NCBI GenBank assembly: GCA_002729495.1
Contig: PBYE01000027.1
Coordinates: forward strand, 147,639-211,638
Direction: 5' to 3'
DNA from: Chromatiales bacterium
Lineage (GTDB): Bacteria; Pseudomonadota; Gammaproteobacteria; Steroidobacterales; GCA-2729495
Length of the DNA: 64,000 nt
Part shown: positions 25,339 through 34,593 of the stretch, piece after piece
How the letters are laid out: every line of letters starts with the position of its first letter
How positions within the stretch are numbered: position 1 is the first letter of the stretch
The notes under the pieces: model-generated
Told to the model about the DNA's origin: nothing
Seen by the model: the letters and a program-made list of their open reading frames with translations, nothing else
Databases searched by the model: none
Translations under genes and position numbers: made by a program

Positions 25339-27591
25339 TTACATCTGAAACCCAAACCCGATGTACCAGGTACGTGGTGCTCCTATGTTTGCCAGGACTC
25401 GACCAGTCTGCGTGATAGCAATGTTAGCGATATCATTCTCACCCTCCATATTGTCCACACCGGCCAACACATACCAGTTCTCATCCCTTTCATCGAAGCG
25501 AATCTGGAGGCTGGATTTTTTGTATGAGCCTTGTTTACCGATCGGAAGGTTGAATGCGCGTGAATAAACTTCGCTCTGGTAGTAGGTTTGCCCGCGAACC
25601 GTGAGCGAGCCAAGGCCGCCCATTCTCCACTTATAACTGGCACCAATATGTCCCGATTTATCCGGAGTATTCGGCAAGTGCTTGCCCGAAAGATCGGCAA
25701 GTTCGTCACCACTATTGGGGATTAGATCGTATCCTCTGGGGTATAGAGGATCGCCGGAGAGGAACTCCTCGAAGCGGCCGCGCTGGATCGCAAAATGTGC
25801 ATCTATCGAAAAGGCGTCAGTCACAATTGCCTGCAGCTCGGCTTCGACACCGCGGTTGGAAACCTCTGCTGCATTCTCTATAAAGAGCGTGTCTTCTACG
25901 ATTTGAAATGTCTGAAAATCTTTATAGTCGTAGTAAAATGCAGCAAGATTCAATTGCAGCCGGTCATCGAAGAATCGATTCTTTGATCCAATCTCAAAGG
26001 CAAGCAGATCTTCAGGGTCATAAATAGACTCTTCCGGAGTCTCTGCCTGGAAGTTAAAGCCACCAGTCCTGTATCCGGTAGATAGCGATGTGTATAGTAA
26101 ATTGCTGGGCGTAACCTGCCAATCTGCGCCCAACCTCCAGGTGATCTCGCTCCATCTTTCGCTGAGAGTCTCTTCGGTTAATGTAGAAGCATTTAAGAAG
26201 TCGATGGTCAGCAAATCATAAATTTCACCGTCTGCTTTGTCATGCGTATAACGAGCACCGGCGGTCAGCTTAAACTGATCTTCAGCTCCCAGGGAATAGG
26301 AAATCTGACCAAATGCTGCGTATGAAACCGTGTCGATATCCCAGTTACTTATCACTTTAGTGGTAACAATAATGTCCGGTACAAAGGGGTTAGGCTGAAT
26401 ATTCGTCAAACCGAAGTCAGTGTTAGTTTCCTCATCAAAGAAAAATAATCCAGCCAGCCATTCGATCGGCGCGGAGGGCAGTGACGTCAATCGCACCTCG
26501 GCTAAATCCTGCTCCGAGCTTATGGGAGCCCCCAGGATCATATCAACGCCGCCAGGCTCCGTCCCTTTTGCACGGGTTTGATCGCCGTCAGCATGCCAAA
26601 TAAACTTGGTTTCGCCCGTACTGGCAATTGCGGTGAGATTGGCAAAAGACAACCCCCAGTTGGCTTCGGCGCTGAAAAGATCCAGATCGACCGACTGATG
26701 TTCAGCGGTGTCTTTCCAGACCGTATATAGATCATCCTGGTCTTCAGCAATTTCGCTACAACCAGCTTTTGGGCAGTCGGACGGGGTCTGCAGTCGCTTG
26801 CGTCCCGGACCCACGCCACGGGAATTGAGCCCGCTGGCACGCAGTATCAGGTTAAAGTCATCGTTCGGTTCGTACAGAAGCTGAGCCCGCCAATAGTCAT
26901 CGTCTGCGTCGCTACCGTCCTTTCCGCCGGGGTAGAGGTTATTCTCAAAACCGTCCCGCTCTTCGGAAACGAGGGTAAGTCTTGCCGCGACTTTATCCTC
27001 GACAAGCGGTATGTTGACTGCGCCGCGAATACGTACTTCATCGTAGTCGCCGTAGCGAATATCTCCCATTACTGATAGTTCTCCGTGCGCCGGTTTCTTT
27101 GAGTGGACATTGATAGTTCCACCCGTCGAATTACGCCCGAAAAGGGTGCCCTGGGGCCCCCGCAGAACCTCGATCCGCTCGATGTCATATGTAGCAGCGT
27201 TAAAACCAGCAGCACGCCCGACAAAGACGCCATCAAGATGCAGCGCAACCCCCGGCTGGCTATTGGTACCGGTGTCATCACTACCGACACCTCGAATCAG
27301 CACCTTGAATTCAGAGTTATCCTGGGAAAAAACCAGGCCGGGAACAACATGCTCGAAATCAGTCAATTCCCGAATGCTGAGATCATCCAGCGTTCGTTGA
27401 TCGAATGCAGAAACTGCAACAGATGTTTTCTGCAGGTCGCGCTCACGCCTCTCCGCGGTTACGACAATTTCCCCCAGGCGCGTGTTGTCGATAGTTGTGC
27501 CCGAGAGAGTTGCAGCGTTGGCACAAAGGCACCACGTCAGCAGCGGCATGGCCACTGAAAAGGCAAGACCAGCAGAACCGATTCTGGACAC
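25339..27591 (-). CDS. TonB-dependent receptor (first of a tandem pair)
   Basis: Outer-membrane gated channel. Seen: an N-terminal signal ending CLCANA, a plug domain with VVTAERRERDLQKTSVAVSAF, LIRGVGSDDTG and the conserved IEVLRGPQGTLFGRNSTGGTINV, then a 22-strand-like barrel with GYRTGGFNF and IGFGFQM at the end. I place the start at GTG 27591, because the longer frame (to 27735) would overlap the upstream receptor by 110 nt and lack a signal at its start. About 750 aa. Similar to the neighbour at 27626, so probably a duplication with diverged ligand. Confidence 0.9.
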   Translation of the reverse strand: MSRIGSAGLAFSVAMPLLTWCLCANAATLSGTTIDNTRLGEIVVTAERRERDLQKTSVAVSAFDQRTLDDLSIRELTDFEHVVPGLVFSQDNSEFKVLIRGVGSDDTGTNSQPGVALHLDGVFVGRAAGFNAATYDIERIEVLRGPQGTLFGRNSTGGTINVHSKKPAHGELSVMGDIRYGDYDEVRIRGAVNIPLVEDKVAARLTLVSEERDGFENNLYPGGKDGSDADDDYWRAQLLYEPNDDFNLILRASGLNSRGVGPGRKRLQTPSDCPKAGCSEIAEDQDDLYTVWKDTAEHQSVDLDLFSAEANWGLSFANLTAIASTGETKFIWHADGDQTRAKGTEPGGVDMILGAPISSEQDLAEVRLTSLPSAPIEWLAGLFFFDEETNTDFGLTNIQPNPFVPDIIVTTKVISNWDIDTVSYAAFGQISYSLGAEDQFKLTAGARYTHDKADGEIYDLLTIDFLNASTLTEETLSERWSEITWRLGADWQVTPSNLLYTSLSTGYRTGGFNFQAETPEESIYDPEDLLAFEIGSKNRFFDDRLQLNLAAFYYDYKDFQTFQIVEDTLFIENAAEVSNRGVEAELQAIVTDAFSIDAHFAIQRGRFEEFLSGDPLYPRGYDLIPNSGDELADLSGKHLPNTPDKSGHIGASYKWRMGGLGSLTVRGQTYYQSEVYSRAFNLPIGKQGSYKKSSLQIRFDERDENWYVLAGVDNMEGENDIANIAITQTGRVLANIGAPRTWYIGFGFQM

Positions 27592-27625
27592 TGTTAATTC
27601 TCGATTTCGAACATCAATGGTGCGT

Positions 27626-29806
27626 TTAGTAATTATAGCCAATGCGAACACCCCATGTTTGTGGCGGGTTGATATTGCCGAAGAATCCACCGTTAGTAAC
27701 TTCCACGCTGGTTGCGCGAAGGCTATCACTGACATTATTCACGAATGCTTCTGCAGACCAGTGATCCTCCTCAGAGCGCCAGATTAGCCTGACGTCGGTC
27801 GTAGCGTAACTGTCCTGCATGTCTTCCGGCAGGTTGTAGGGCCTGAGATACCAGTCGTCCTGCCAGTGAGACTGGAGGCGGGTGAGTAATGTTCCCTTCT
27901 CACCCAGGTCAAAGGTGTATTGAATGCCGAAGTTGATTGACCAGTCCGGAGAATTGACCAGGTCATTTCCGGAGAAGTCTTCCGGAATCGGGTCAGGCTC
28001 TCCCGGGGGGACCGAACCCTGGGGCACATTTATCGGATCGACACCGATGAACTCATCGAATTCAGCTTGCAACCAGCCAATGCCTAAATTGATAAGCCAG
28101 CCATCCGCCGGCTGCATGATTGCTTCCAGCTCTACACCTTTTACGGTGGCTTTGGCGGCGTTTGTGGTCAAACGTGAAAAATTTATAATGCTCGCGACTT
28201 GCAAGTCGTCATAGTCGTAGTAGAAAGCTGCTGTATTCAGCCTCAGCTTGCCGTCATTCAGGGTGCCCTTCCAGCCGATTTCCAGGGACTTGACTTCCTC
28301 CGGATCCCACACAGTGTCTTCAGGATCGGCGCCTATAAGATTGAAACCACCCGCTTTATATCCCGTGCTTATCTTGCCGTAGTACAGGTGGTCATCCGAC
28401 GGGGTCCAGTCAGCACCGATGAGCCAGGTCGTTTCGTCCCATGAGTCGTCTGCAAAGACAAAACGCTCCGGAACAGGGCAGAAGTTAAAGAAGGGTATAC
28501 ATATTTCGTTACTACCTCGTCCGGTCTTTTCGTCCCTGGTATGGCGCAATCCGCCGAGGAGCTTGATTTCGTCCGTTAACTCGTAGCTCAGTTGACCGAA
28601 GACCGCTTGACTGTCCGACTCCATTTTCCACATATTATTGATGGTTACCCCGGGGTCATTGACCACCAACAGTGGTTGTGAAGCGTCTTCCTCGAGGCGG
28701 TAAAGACCCACGAGCCACTGGAGCGGCTTGTCCGTGGTGGATGCCAGCCTGAGTTCCTGGGAGTTTGAATCGGAGCTGGTCCCGGGGTGGCCGACTGTCG
28801 AGAAAAGAATAGCATCCTGATCTGCGTCCAGGAGGAAATCAAAAAACATTTCAGTCCCGCCGGCGATAAAGGTCAGCTCCGCGGCATCGCTAAATTGCCA
28901 GTCCACACGCATAAGCTGGCTGGTCGATTCGAGCTCCCGGCTTTCAGGCGTATCTTTATAGACTTTGTGGAGCTCCCGGGGTTCGGCCAGGGTACCCTGG
29001 AAAGCGTTTGCCGGGTTTCCCGCAGGCGAATCCAGCCGTTCTCTCTGTTGACCCACATCATCGAAGTCAACATCGTCTACCTTTAACAGAACACTAAGCT
29101 TGTCACTAGGGGTCCACAAAAGCTGCGCCCGCCAGGCCAGTGCATCCGCGTCATTACTTTCGGTACCACCGGGGAACACGTTCTCCTGATAGCCGTCGCG
29201 ATCCTCGTGAACCACGGAGATTCTGCCGGCGAGTTTCTCGTCAATGATGGGCAGGTTTAACGCGCCGCGAAACTGGAACCGGTCGTAATCGCCGGTAAGC
29301 ACGTCCGTGCTGAGGCCGAATTCGTTGTTCGGCCGTTTGGAAATAATATTGACCGAACCGCCCGTTGCATTTCGGCCGTAAAGCGTCCCCTGTGGCCCGC
29401 GCAGCACTTCGACTCGTTCCGTGTCGTACATGAGCATGTTGAGGCCGCTGGTACGAGTGATATACATATCGTCGAGGTGTATAGCCACACTCGGGTCGCT
29501 GACGATCGTCGTATCCGAAGTACCGATACCCCGGATCATGACCTGGGTGTCATTGTTATTCTGGCCAACCACCATGTTCGGCACGAACTTGGCCAGGCTG
29601 GCCATGGTGTCTATACCTGTATTTTTCAGCCCTGTCTCGCCGAGCGCGGTAATCGCAATGGACGTGTCCTGGATATTGGTTTCCCTGCGGGTCGCTGTAA
29701 CCGTGATTTCCGGGATGGGCGCAGCAAATGCGGGCGCGAACGCAACGGTATAAGTAAGCGCGGCAAGCGCCATGAACGCCCTGAACGTTCTGAACGTGAT
29801 GTACAT
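27626..29806 (-). CDS. TonB-dependent receptor (second of a tandem pair)
   Basis: Outer-membrane importer, about 726 aa. Seen: signal peptide FRAFMALAALTYTVAFAPAFA, a TonB-box-like EITVTATRRETN just after it, plug motif VEVLRGPQGTLYGRNATGGSVNI, and barrel strands ending GVRIGYNY. Start at ATG 29806 rather than the upstream TTG-type start at 29842. In this receptor class, iron complexes, vitamins, or hydrophobic plant and aromatic compounds are carried; the catabolic surroundings favour the last. It probably begins the operon receptor-receptor-hydrolase. Confidence 0.9.
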   Translation of the reverse strand: MYITFRTFRAFMALAALTYTVAFAPAFAAPIPEITVTATRRETNIQDTSIAITALGETGLKNTGIDTMASLAKFVPNMVVGQNNNDTQVMIRGIGTSDTTIVSDPSVAIHLDDMYITRTSGLNMLMYDTERVEVLRGPQGTLYGRNATGGSVNIISKRPNNEFGLSTDVLTGDYDRFQFRGALNLPIIDEKLAGRISVVHEDRDGYQENVFPGGTESNDADALAWRAQLLWTPSDKLSVLLKVDDVDFDDVGQQRERLDSPAGNPANAFQGTLAEPRELHKVYKDTPESRELESTSQLMRVDWQFSDAAELTFIAGGTEMFFDFLLDADQDAILFSTVGHPGTSSDSNSQELRLASTTDKPLQWLVGLYRLEEDASQPLLVVNDPGVTINNMWKMESDSQAVFGQLSYELTDEIKLLGGLRHTRDEKTGRGSNEICIPFFNFCPVPERFVFADDSWDETTWLIGADWTPSDDHLYYGKISTGYKAGGFNLIGADPEDTVWDPEEVKSLEIGWKGTLNDGKLRLNTAAFYYDYDDLQVASIINFSRLTTNAAKATVKGVELEAIMQPADGWLINLGIGWLQAEFDEFIGVDPINVPQGSVPPGEPDPIPEDFSGNDLVNSPDWSINFGIQYTFDLGEKGTLLTRLQSHWQDDWYLRPYNLPEDMQDSYATTDVRLIWRSEEDHWSAEAFVNNVSDSLRATSVEVTNGGFFGNINPPQTWGVRIGYNY

Positions 29807-29848
29807 GCAATTAAACCTGACGGTAAGCCTGCACCAGTACACCGAATG

Positions 29849-29869
29849 TATATTAATGATATATTAATG
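29849..29869. repeat. helically phased direct repeat upstream of receptor operon
   Basis: TATATTAATG occurs twice with an 11-bp period (29849-29858 and 29860-29869), in the 154-nt spacer between the divergent receptor and crotonase genes. One-turn spacing suggests protein binding or a bent promoter. Confidence 0.45.
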
Positions 29870-29960
29870 GCAAGCTTGGAACGCGGCATAGATCAGTTGA
29901 TCGACAAGTGCCTCTTGAATTACCGAAGCAGTGATCGCTTCGCCATCCGGATGACCCCGA

Positions 29961-30734
29961 ATGAGCCTGCTTACCCATGATGTAGTTGATGCGGTTGCCG
30001 TATTGCGCATCAACGATCCCCGCCGCCGCAATATCATATCTTTGCCCCTGGTCACGGAGTTGGAGGAGGCTCTCGATCGGATCGAGGCGGACCCGCGGAT
30101 GAGGGCCGTTGTCGTCACGGGCGAGCCGCCTGCCTTCTGCGCCGGCGCCGATCTTGCGGATCTGGAAGCGGCCAGCAACGGCGATGGCGCGGGGCTTCAG
30201 CGTATCTATCAGGGTTTCCTTCGGGTGGCGAATTGTTCGCTACCGACAATAGCAGCAGTTAACGGACCCGCGGTGGGTGCCGGGATGAACCTCGCGCTGG
30301 CGTGTGATATTCGGATGGCCGGCGAATCAGCGGTTTTCGACACCCGGTTCATGAACCTGGGGTTACATCCTGGCGGCGGCCACACCTGGATGTTGCAGCG
30401 GGCAGTAGGGTATCAATCTGCCTGCGCCATCCTGTTGTGTTCAGAATCACTTGACGGACGGGCTGCTGCCGAGAGAAACCTGGCCTGGCAGTGCGTACAC
30501 GATGAGGACCTGCTTGAGCAATCGGTGGCCCTGGCCCAACGGGCAGGGAAGGTGCCGCTGGAACTTCTGCGGCGCACTAAGGAATCCCTGCGCGCCAGCA
30601 GTGCCGGTCAAGGTCACGCAGAGTCTGTTGAGCATGAGTACCAGCAACAACTCTGGTCTGTTCAACAGGAAGAATTCCAGAACTTTCTTACAAAGATGAA
30701 GCAGCGAATCAGCGGCCAGGGAAAGAAAACCTGA
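29961..30734 (+). CDS. enoyl-CoA hydratase/isomerase-family protein lacking both catalytic glutamates
   Basis: Crotonase-fold protein, 257 aa. Seen: oxyanion-hole segments FCAGADLADLE (about 54-64) and GPAVGAGMNLALACDI (about 95-110), a typical fold length and C-terminal helices. Odd: the two glutamates of true hydratases are absent. The first (in GGGCELA) is Asn in GAGMNLA, and the second (in PEI) is Phe in TRFMNLG. It is therefore unlikely to be a standard hydratase and may be an isomerase, thioesterase, decarboxylase or dehalogenase-type member. It stands alone between divergent and convergent genes. Confidence 0.85.
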   Translation: MSLLTHDVVDAVAVLRINDPRRRNIISLPLVTELEEALDRIEADPRMRAVVVTGEPPAFCAGADLADLEAASNGDGAGLQRIYQGFLRVANCSLPTIAAVNGPAVGAGMNLALACDIRMAGESAVFDTRFMNLGLHPGGGHTWMLQRAVGYQSACAILLCSESLDGRAAAERNLAWQCVHDEDLLEQSVALAQRAGKVPLELLRRTKESLRASSAGQGHAESVEHEYQQQLWSVQQEEFQNFLTKMKQRISGQGKKT

Positions 30735-30748
30735 GTGGCGAAACAATC

Positions 30749-30767
30749 GCCCCCGGTAACCGGGGGC
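30749..30767. terminator. bidirectional terminator-like hairpin between convergent genes
   Basis: GCCCCCGG-TAA-CCGGGGGC is an 8-bp perfect stem located between the ends of the crotonase gene (30734) and thiolase gene (30784). No T-run follows, so termination strength is uncertain. Confidence 0.5.
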
Positions 30768-30783
30768 TATAGCGGCTGTAAAT

Positions 30784-31980
30784 CTAATCGGAGCCGTAAA
30801 CTTCGAACAGTCCGGCAGCGCCCATGCCGCCGCCGATACACATGGTGACCACAACATAACGGGCACCCCGGCGCCGGCCCTCGATCAGGGAATGACCTGT
30901 CATTCGGGATCCGCTCATGCCATAAGGGTGGCCAATAGAAATCGCACCTCCGTTGACGTTGAGTTTATCGGGCGGAATGCCCAGGCGATCGCGGCAGTAG
31001 ACCGTTTGCACGGCGAATGCTTCGTTGAGTTCCCACAGATCAATGTCATCGATGCTGAGGCCGTGTCGGTCCAGCAGTTTTGGTACGGCGAATACTGGCC
31101 CAATGCCCATCTCATCCGGTGCACAACCCATCACCACCAAACCCCTGTAGACGCCGAGTGGTTCGAGGTTTCTCTGCTCCGCCAGTTTGCTTTCCATGAC
31201 AACACAGGCGGATGCACCATCGGAGAGTTGACTGGCGTTTCCTGCCGTAACCGTCTTGCCTTCACCCAATACCGGTTTCAGATTGGCGAGTCCTTCGGCA
31301 GTTGTGCCGGGGCGGTTGCTTTCGTCCCGGCTAAGCACCACTTCTTCCTGCCTGGTTTCCCCCGTTTCCGCGTCCTTAACAAGCTTGGTTGTTGGCAGCG
31401 ACACTATTTCCGTATCGAATCGTCCGGCCGTCTGCGCGACCGCCGTGCGTTGCTGACTGAGCAGTGCATACTCGTCCTGCGACTCCCGGGATACACCGTA
31501 TCGTTCGGCTACGATTTCGGCGGTTTCCAGCATGGTCATGTAAATGTCCGGCTGTAATTGCCGTAACTCCGGGTCTTCCTTGTAGTGCATATTGGTATAG
31601 TCGTTCTGCACCAGTGAAACAGATTCCAGCCCACCCGCCACACAAGCTGACGCGCCATCGACCATGATTCGTTGGGCCGCTACGGAAATTGCCTGGAGGC
31701 CTGATGAGCACATGCGGCTGACAGTCAATCCCGCCACACTTACCGGTAAACCGGCCCGCAGTGCCGCCTGCCGGGCGATGTTACCGCCCGTGGAGCCTTC
31801 CGGGCGCGCACAACCCATGATCGCGTCTTCGATTTCACCGGGTTCCAGGCCGCTGCGAGCCACAGCATGTTCAATGGCGTGGCCGCCCAGCGTGGCCCCA
31901 TAGGTGTGGTTGAAGGCACCGCGATAGGCTTTAGCGATGGGTGTTCGTGCCGTGGAAACGATAACGGCTTCTCGGGTCAT
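30784..31980 (-). CDS. acetyl-CoA acetyltransferase/3-ketoacyl-CoA thiolase
   Basis: Cleaves 3-ketoacyl-CoA, the last step of beta-oxidation-type shortening. Seen: catalytic Cys in [12 protein letters not shown] (about 88), [20 protein letters not shown] with the catalytic His, and the proton-transfer cysteine in [13 protein letters not shown]. Start at ATG 31980 gives [21 protein letters not shown], the family start. 398 aa, normal. It is last in the reverse-strand set amidohydrolase, crotonase, thiolase. The substrate is not determined by sequence. Confidence 0.92.
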   Translation of the reverse strand: MTREAVIVSTARTPIAKAYRGAFNHTYGATLGGHAIEHAVARSGLEPGEIEDAIMGCARPEGSTGGNIARQAALRAGLPVSVAGLTVSRMCSSGLQAISVAAQRIMVDGASACVAGGLESVSLVQNDYTNMHYKEDPELRQLQPDIYMTMLETAEIVAERYGVSRESQDEYALLSQQRTAVAQTAGRFDTEIVSLPTTKLVKDAETGETRQEEVVLSRDESNRPGTTAEGLANLKPVLGEGKTVTAGNASQLSDGASACVVMESKLAEQRNLEPLGVYRGLVVMGCAPDEMGIGPVFAVPKLLDRHGLSIDDIDLWELNEAFAVQTVYCRDRLGIPPDKLNVNGGAISIGHPYGMSGSRMTGHSLIEGRRRGARYVVVTMCIGGGMGAAGLFEVYGSD

Positions 31981-32020
31981 CTTGCGCCTCGCGTGCTTGT
32001 GCTGTGAATAGAACAGTCTC

Positions 32021-32815
32021 TCAGCGGCCGGTCCACCGTGGTTCCCGTTTCTCGGCGAAAGCCCTGGGGCCTTCGGCACTGTCATCGCTGGCCTGCCGCC
32101 GGGTTTCCCATTTGTATTCCCGGGCCATGGCTTCGGCCAGGGAGTAATCGAGCCCCTCCATGACACACTGCTTGATGGCCCGGATGGCCAGCGGCGCGCA
32201 CTTAAGAATATCCAGTACCCAGCTATCCACGGCCTCGTCTAATCGATCCGCCGGGACGACTTCATTAATCAGACCGAGCTCCAGGGCTTCGGCGGCGCTC
32301 ATGTCCCGGCCGGTGAGCAGGTAACCCATGGCCTTCTTAAGAGGTATCTGGCGCGGCAGCCGGTGAACGCCCCCGGCGAAAGGAATCAGGCCCCTGCGGG
32401 GTTCCGGTAAGCCAATGCGCGCGTCCTCGCTTGCCACGATGATGTCGCAGGCGAGGGCGATTTCCAGCCCGCCACCGTATGCACTACCGTTCAGTCGGGC
32501 GATGATGGGCTTGGGAAAGTAGTGGCGGTCGGTCAGGCGGGTAATTTTCTTCCACAGCTCAGCTTCCCTGAGTTGTTCTGCTTCAGAGGCGGCATTGATC
32601 TCTGCCATTTGTTTCAGGTCACGTCCGGCCGAAAACGCTTTGTCACCGGCACCGGTTATTACTGCCAGCCATACGTCATCATCCTGCTCGACCTGGTCAC
32701 AGACCTGGCTCAACTCGTAGTAGGTCTCGGGATTCAGCGCGTTGCGGACTTGCGGCCGGTTGATGGTAATCCGGGCTACATGATTTTCTAATGAATATTC
32801 AATGAATTGCATCAT
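32021..32815 (-). CDS. enoyl-CoA hydratase family protein with complete active site
   Basis: Crotonase-fold enzyme, 264 aa. Seen: [12 protein letters not shown] for the first oxyanion region, [16 protein letters not shown] including the first catalytic Glu, and [17 protein letters not shown] with the second Glu. Both acid/base residues are therefore present, unlike the protein at 29961. Likely hydrates a double bond in the CoA thioester made by the ligase at 34594. It precedes the thiolase by 40 nt. Confidence 0.88.
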   Translation of the reverse strand: MMQFIEYSLENHVARITINRPQVRNALNPETYYELSQVCDQVEQDDDVWLAVITGAGDKAFSAGRDLKQMAEINAASEAEQLREAELWKKITRLTDRHYFPKPIIARLNGSAYGGGLEIALACDIIVASEDARIGLPEPRRGLIPFAGGVHRLPRQIPLKKAMGYLLTGRDMSAAEALELGLINEVVPADRLDEAVDSWVLDILKCAPLAIRAIKQCVMEGLDYSLAEAMAREYKWETRRQASDDSAEGPRAFAEKREPRWTGR

Positions 32816-32836
32816 TATTCTTACACTTGGTATCAG

Positions 32837-33676
32837 CTATAGCCCCAGGACAGCCTCGGCGTTCCCATGGAAGAACTTTTCGAGCACAGTGGTGCTGTAC
32901 CCGATCTCGTCCCATTCCCGAAATAAGCGCTCGTAGGCGATGCTGGGATAATCGCTGCCGAACATCACTTTGTCACTGAGGCGGCTGCGTATGTCTTTCT
33001 TCAACGTATCGGGCAGGTATTTCGGCGCCCAGCCCGACATTTCCCAGTATACGTTCCCCTTGTGGAGCGCTACTGCCGTTGTCTCATCTATCCAGGGCGA
33101 ACCCGGGTGGGCCATGATGATGGTGAGTTCCGGAAAGTCGGCAGCCAACTCATCTATATAGGCGGGATGTGCATCCCGGGTTTTGGCGCCGAGACCGCCC
33201 GGCATGCCGGCGCCCATACCGGTCATCCCCACGTCAATCATAACGGGTACCCCGAGAGCGCTGATCTCCTCCCACAGGGGATAGTAGCGCTGATCATTCA
33301 CCCGGATGTGCTGCATGATCGGATGGAAGTGGAAGCCGATCATGTTCAGGTCGTTTACTGCGTGCCGCGCTTCGTCGATTGCGGCCTTGCCCAGGCCCGG
33401 TTCCAGTGCCCCCCATGCCTGGATAATGCAGTCGTGACGGTCCCGCATGCCGGCCACGTAGTCGTTGTCGCAGGGGGGCGTTTCGATGGTCGTCGTGAGA
33501 TCCAGCGCGACCAGCAGCACATCGACGTTGAATTCCCTGAATTCGGCGATGACTTCTTCCTCGGTTTTAGCCGCCCACTCCCGGCCCCAGTAATCTGCCA
33601 GGGCTTCCACGTAGGGCCCCTGGCAGTCGATCCATTTCTGGGTATTGGGATAGCAGTGCAGGTCAATGATACGCAT
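32837..33676 (-). CDS. amidohydrolase-2 family metal-dependent hydrolase/decarboxylase
   Basis: TIM-barrel enzyme of the ACMSD/gamma-resorcylate decarboxylase-like family. Seen: MRIIDLHCYPN at the start, IGFHFHP, the metal histidine in IIMAHPGSPW and the terminal aspartate in VMFGSDYPS. Odd: the usual HxH at strand 1 reads His-Cys-Tyr, so one ligand is changed. Start at ATG 33676, in keeping with MRIIDLH. 279 aa. It is divergent from the SDR gene, and the palindromic operator lies between them. It could decarboxylate or hydrolyse a ring-cleavage product. Confidence 0.8.
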   Translation of the reverse strand: MRIIDLHCYPNTQKWIDCQGPYVEALADYWGREWAAKTEEEVIAEFREFNVDVLLVALDLTTTIETPPCDNDYVAGMRDRHDCIIQAWGALEPGLGKAAIDEARHAVNDLNMIGFHFHPIMQHIRVNDQRYYPLWEEISALGVPVMIDVGMTGMGAGMPGGLGAKTRDAHPAYIDELAADFPELTIIMAHPGSPWIDETTAVALHKGNVYWEMSGWAPKYLPDTLKKDIRSRLSDKVMFGSDYPSIAYERLFREWDEIGYSTTVLEKFFHGNAEAVLGL

Positions 33677-33756
33677 GATGCTCGAAATACCTATAGCAAT
33701 GGCGCCTGTACACAAACGGTACAAGGCTGGCTTTCAACGGGCAAGTTTACTTGGAC

Positions 33757-33786
33757 TTGATATCCATGTAAACTGACCAGTATACT
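33757..33786 (+). promoter_or_regulatory. promoter of SDR-ligase operon
   Basis: TTGATA (33757-33762), 18-nt spacer, TATACT (33781-33786), 26 nt before the SDR start at 33812. The 18-bp palindrome at 33768 covers the spacer and most of the -10. Confidence 0.55.
33768..33785. promoter_or_regulatory. palindromic operator, copy 1 (candidate TetR site)
   Basis: GTAAACTGACCAGTATAC agrees with its own reverse complement at 14 of 18 positions (the four mismatches form two symmetric pairs). A second copy stands at 40064 in front of the VOC-TetR genes, sharing GTAAACT and CAGTATAC. It would control the amidohydrolase and SDR operons at once. Confidence 0.65.
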
Positions 33787-33811
33787 TTTTGATAATGACC
33801 GGTGTGATCAC

Positions 33812-34576
33812 ATGACAGACACGCGACGGGTTGCCCTGGTTACCGGATCTTCCAGTGGAATTGGTGCGGAAGTCGCAAAGGCACTGGCGGGCGCTGGTTA
33901 CAACATCGTTGTCAACTACAGCCGGAGTGCCGAGGCGGCCAATATTACGGTAGCCGCCTGTAATGCTGCCGGCTCCGATACATTGCTGGTGCAGTGCGAT
34001 GTTTCTGATGAGGCCGGCGTCCAGGCCATGGTGGCTGAAGTGGAAAGCAGATTCGGTCGCCTGGATGTGGTGTGCAACAACGCAGGCACCTCGATCGAAA
34101 CACTGGCGAAAGATTTTGATCAGGTTAGTGTCGAGGAGTGGGACCGGGTGATGGCGGTTAATGTACGCGGCCTGTTTCTCGTGGCCAAGCACACCAAAGC
34201 TCTGCTAATGAACGGGGTTGATCCCTGCATGGTCAACACTGCTTCCATCGTCGGGCTTCGTCCGGGGGCGCAGCCGCTCCCTTACCTGGCGTCCAAAGCT
34301 GCGGTGGTCGCGATGACCCAGGCGCTTTGCCTGGCGCTGGGCCCCAAGGTTCGCGTCAACGCCGTGGCGCCGGGCTGGATGGAAGGCGAGTGGATGGAAA
34401 GGATGCTGGGGGAAAACTACGGCAAGCTAATGAATCGTCGCGCAAAGATGACGCCCCTGGCGCGCTGTGTCACCGATAAAGACGTAGCCGAGGCGGTGCT
34501 AACGCTCGTCGAACACATGAATTTTGTGACGGGTGAAACCATAGTCATCGACGGTGGTTTCGCCCGAACGACCTGA
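33812..34576 (+). CDS. short-chain dehydrogenase/reductase (FabG-like)
   Basis: NAD(P)-dependent oxidoreductase, 254 aa. Seen: TGSSSGIG cofactor motif (11-18), NNAG (about 90), and the Ser/Tyr/Lys active site in NTASIVGLRPGAQPLPYLASKAA, followed by PGW and IVIDGGF at the end. Members of this family reduce 3-ketoacyl-CoA or oxidise hydroxy intermediates. It leads an operon of five genes, beginning 26 nt after its promoter, and may oxidise the hydroxyacyl-CoA made by the hydratase at 32021. Confidence 0.9.
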   Translation: MTDTRRVALVTGSSSGIGAEVAKALAGAGYNIVVNYSRSAEAANITVAACNAAGSDTLLVQCDVSDEAGVQAMVAEVESRFGRLDVVCNNAGTSIETLAKDFDQVSVEEWDRVMAVNVRGLFLVAKHTKALLMNGVDPCMVNTASIVGLRPGAQPLPYLASKAAVVAMTQALCLALGPKVRVNAVAPGWMEGEWMERMLGENYGKLMNRRAKMTPLARCVTDKDVAEAVLTLVEHMNFVTGETIVIDGGFARTT

Positions 34577-34593
34577 CCGAGGAGCCGAACCGG

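Noticed and set aside
27591-27735. N-terminal extension of the first TonB receptor
   Set aside because: It would overlap the preceding receptor by 110 nt, and the signal peptide begins only after the GTG at 27591.
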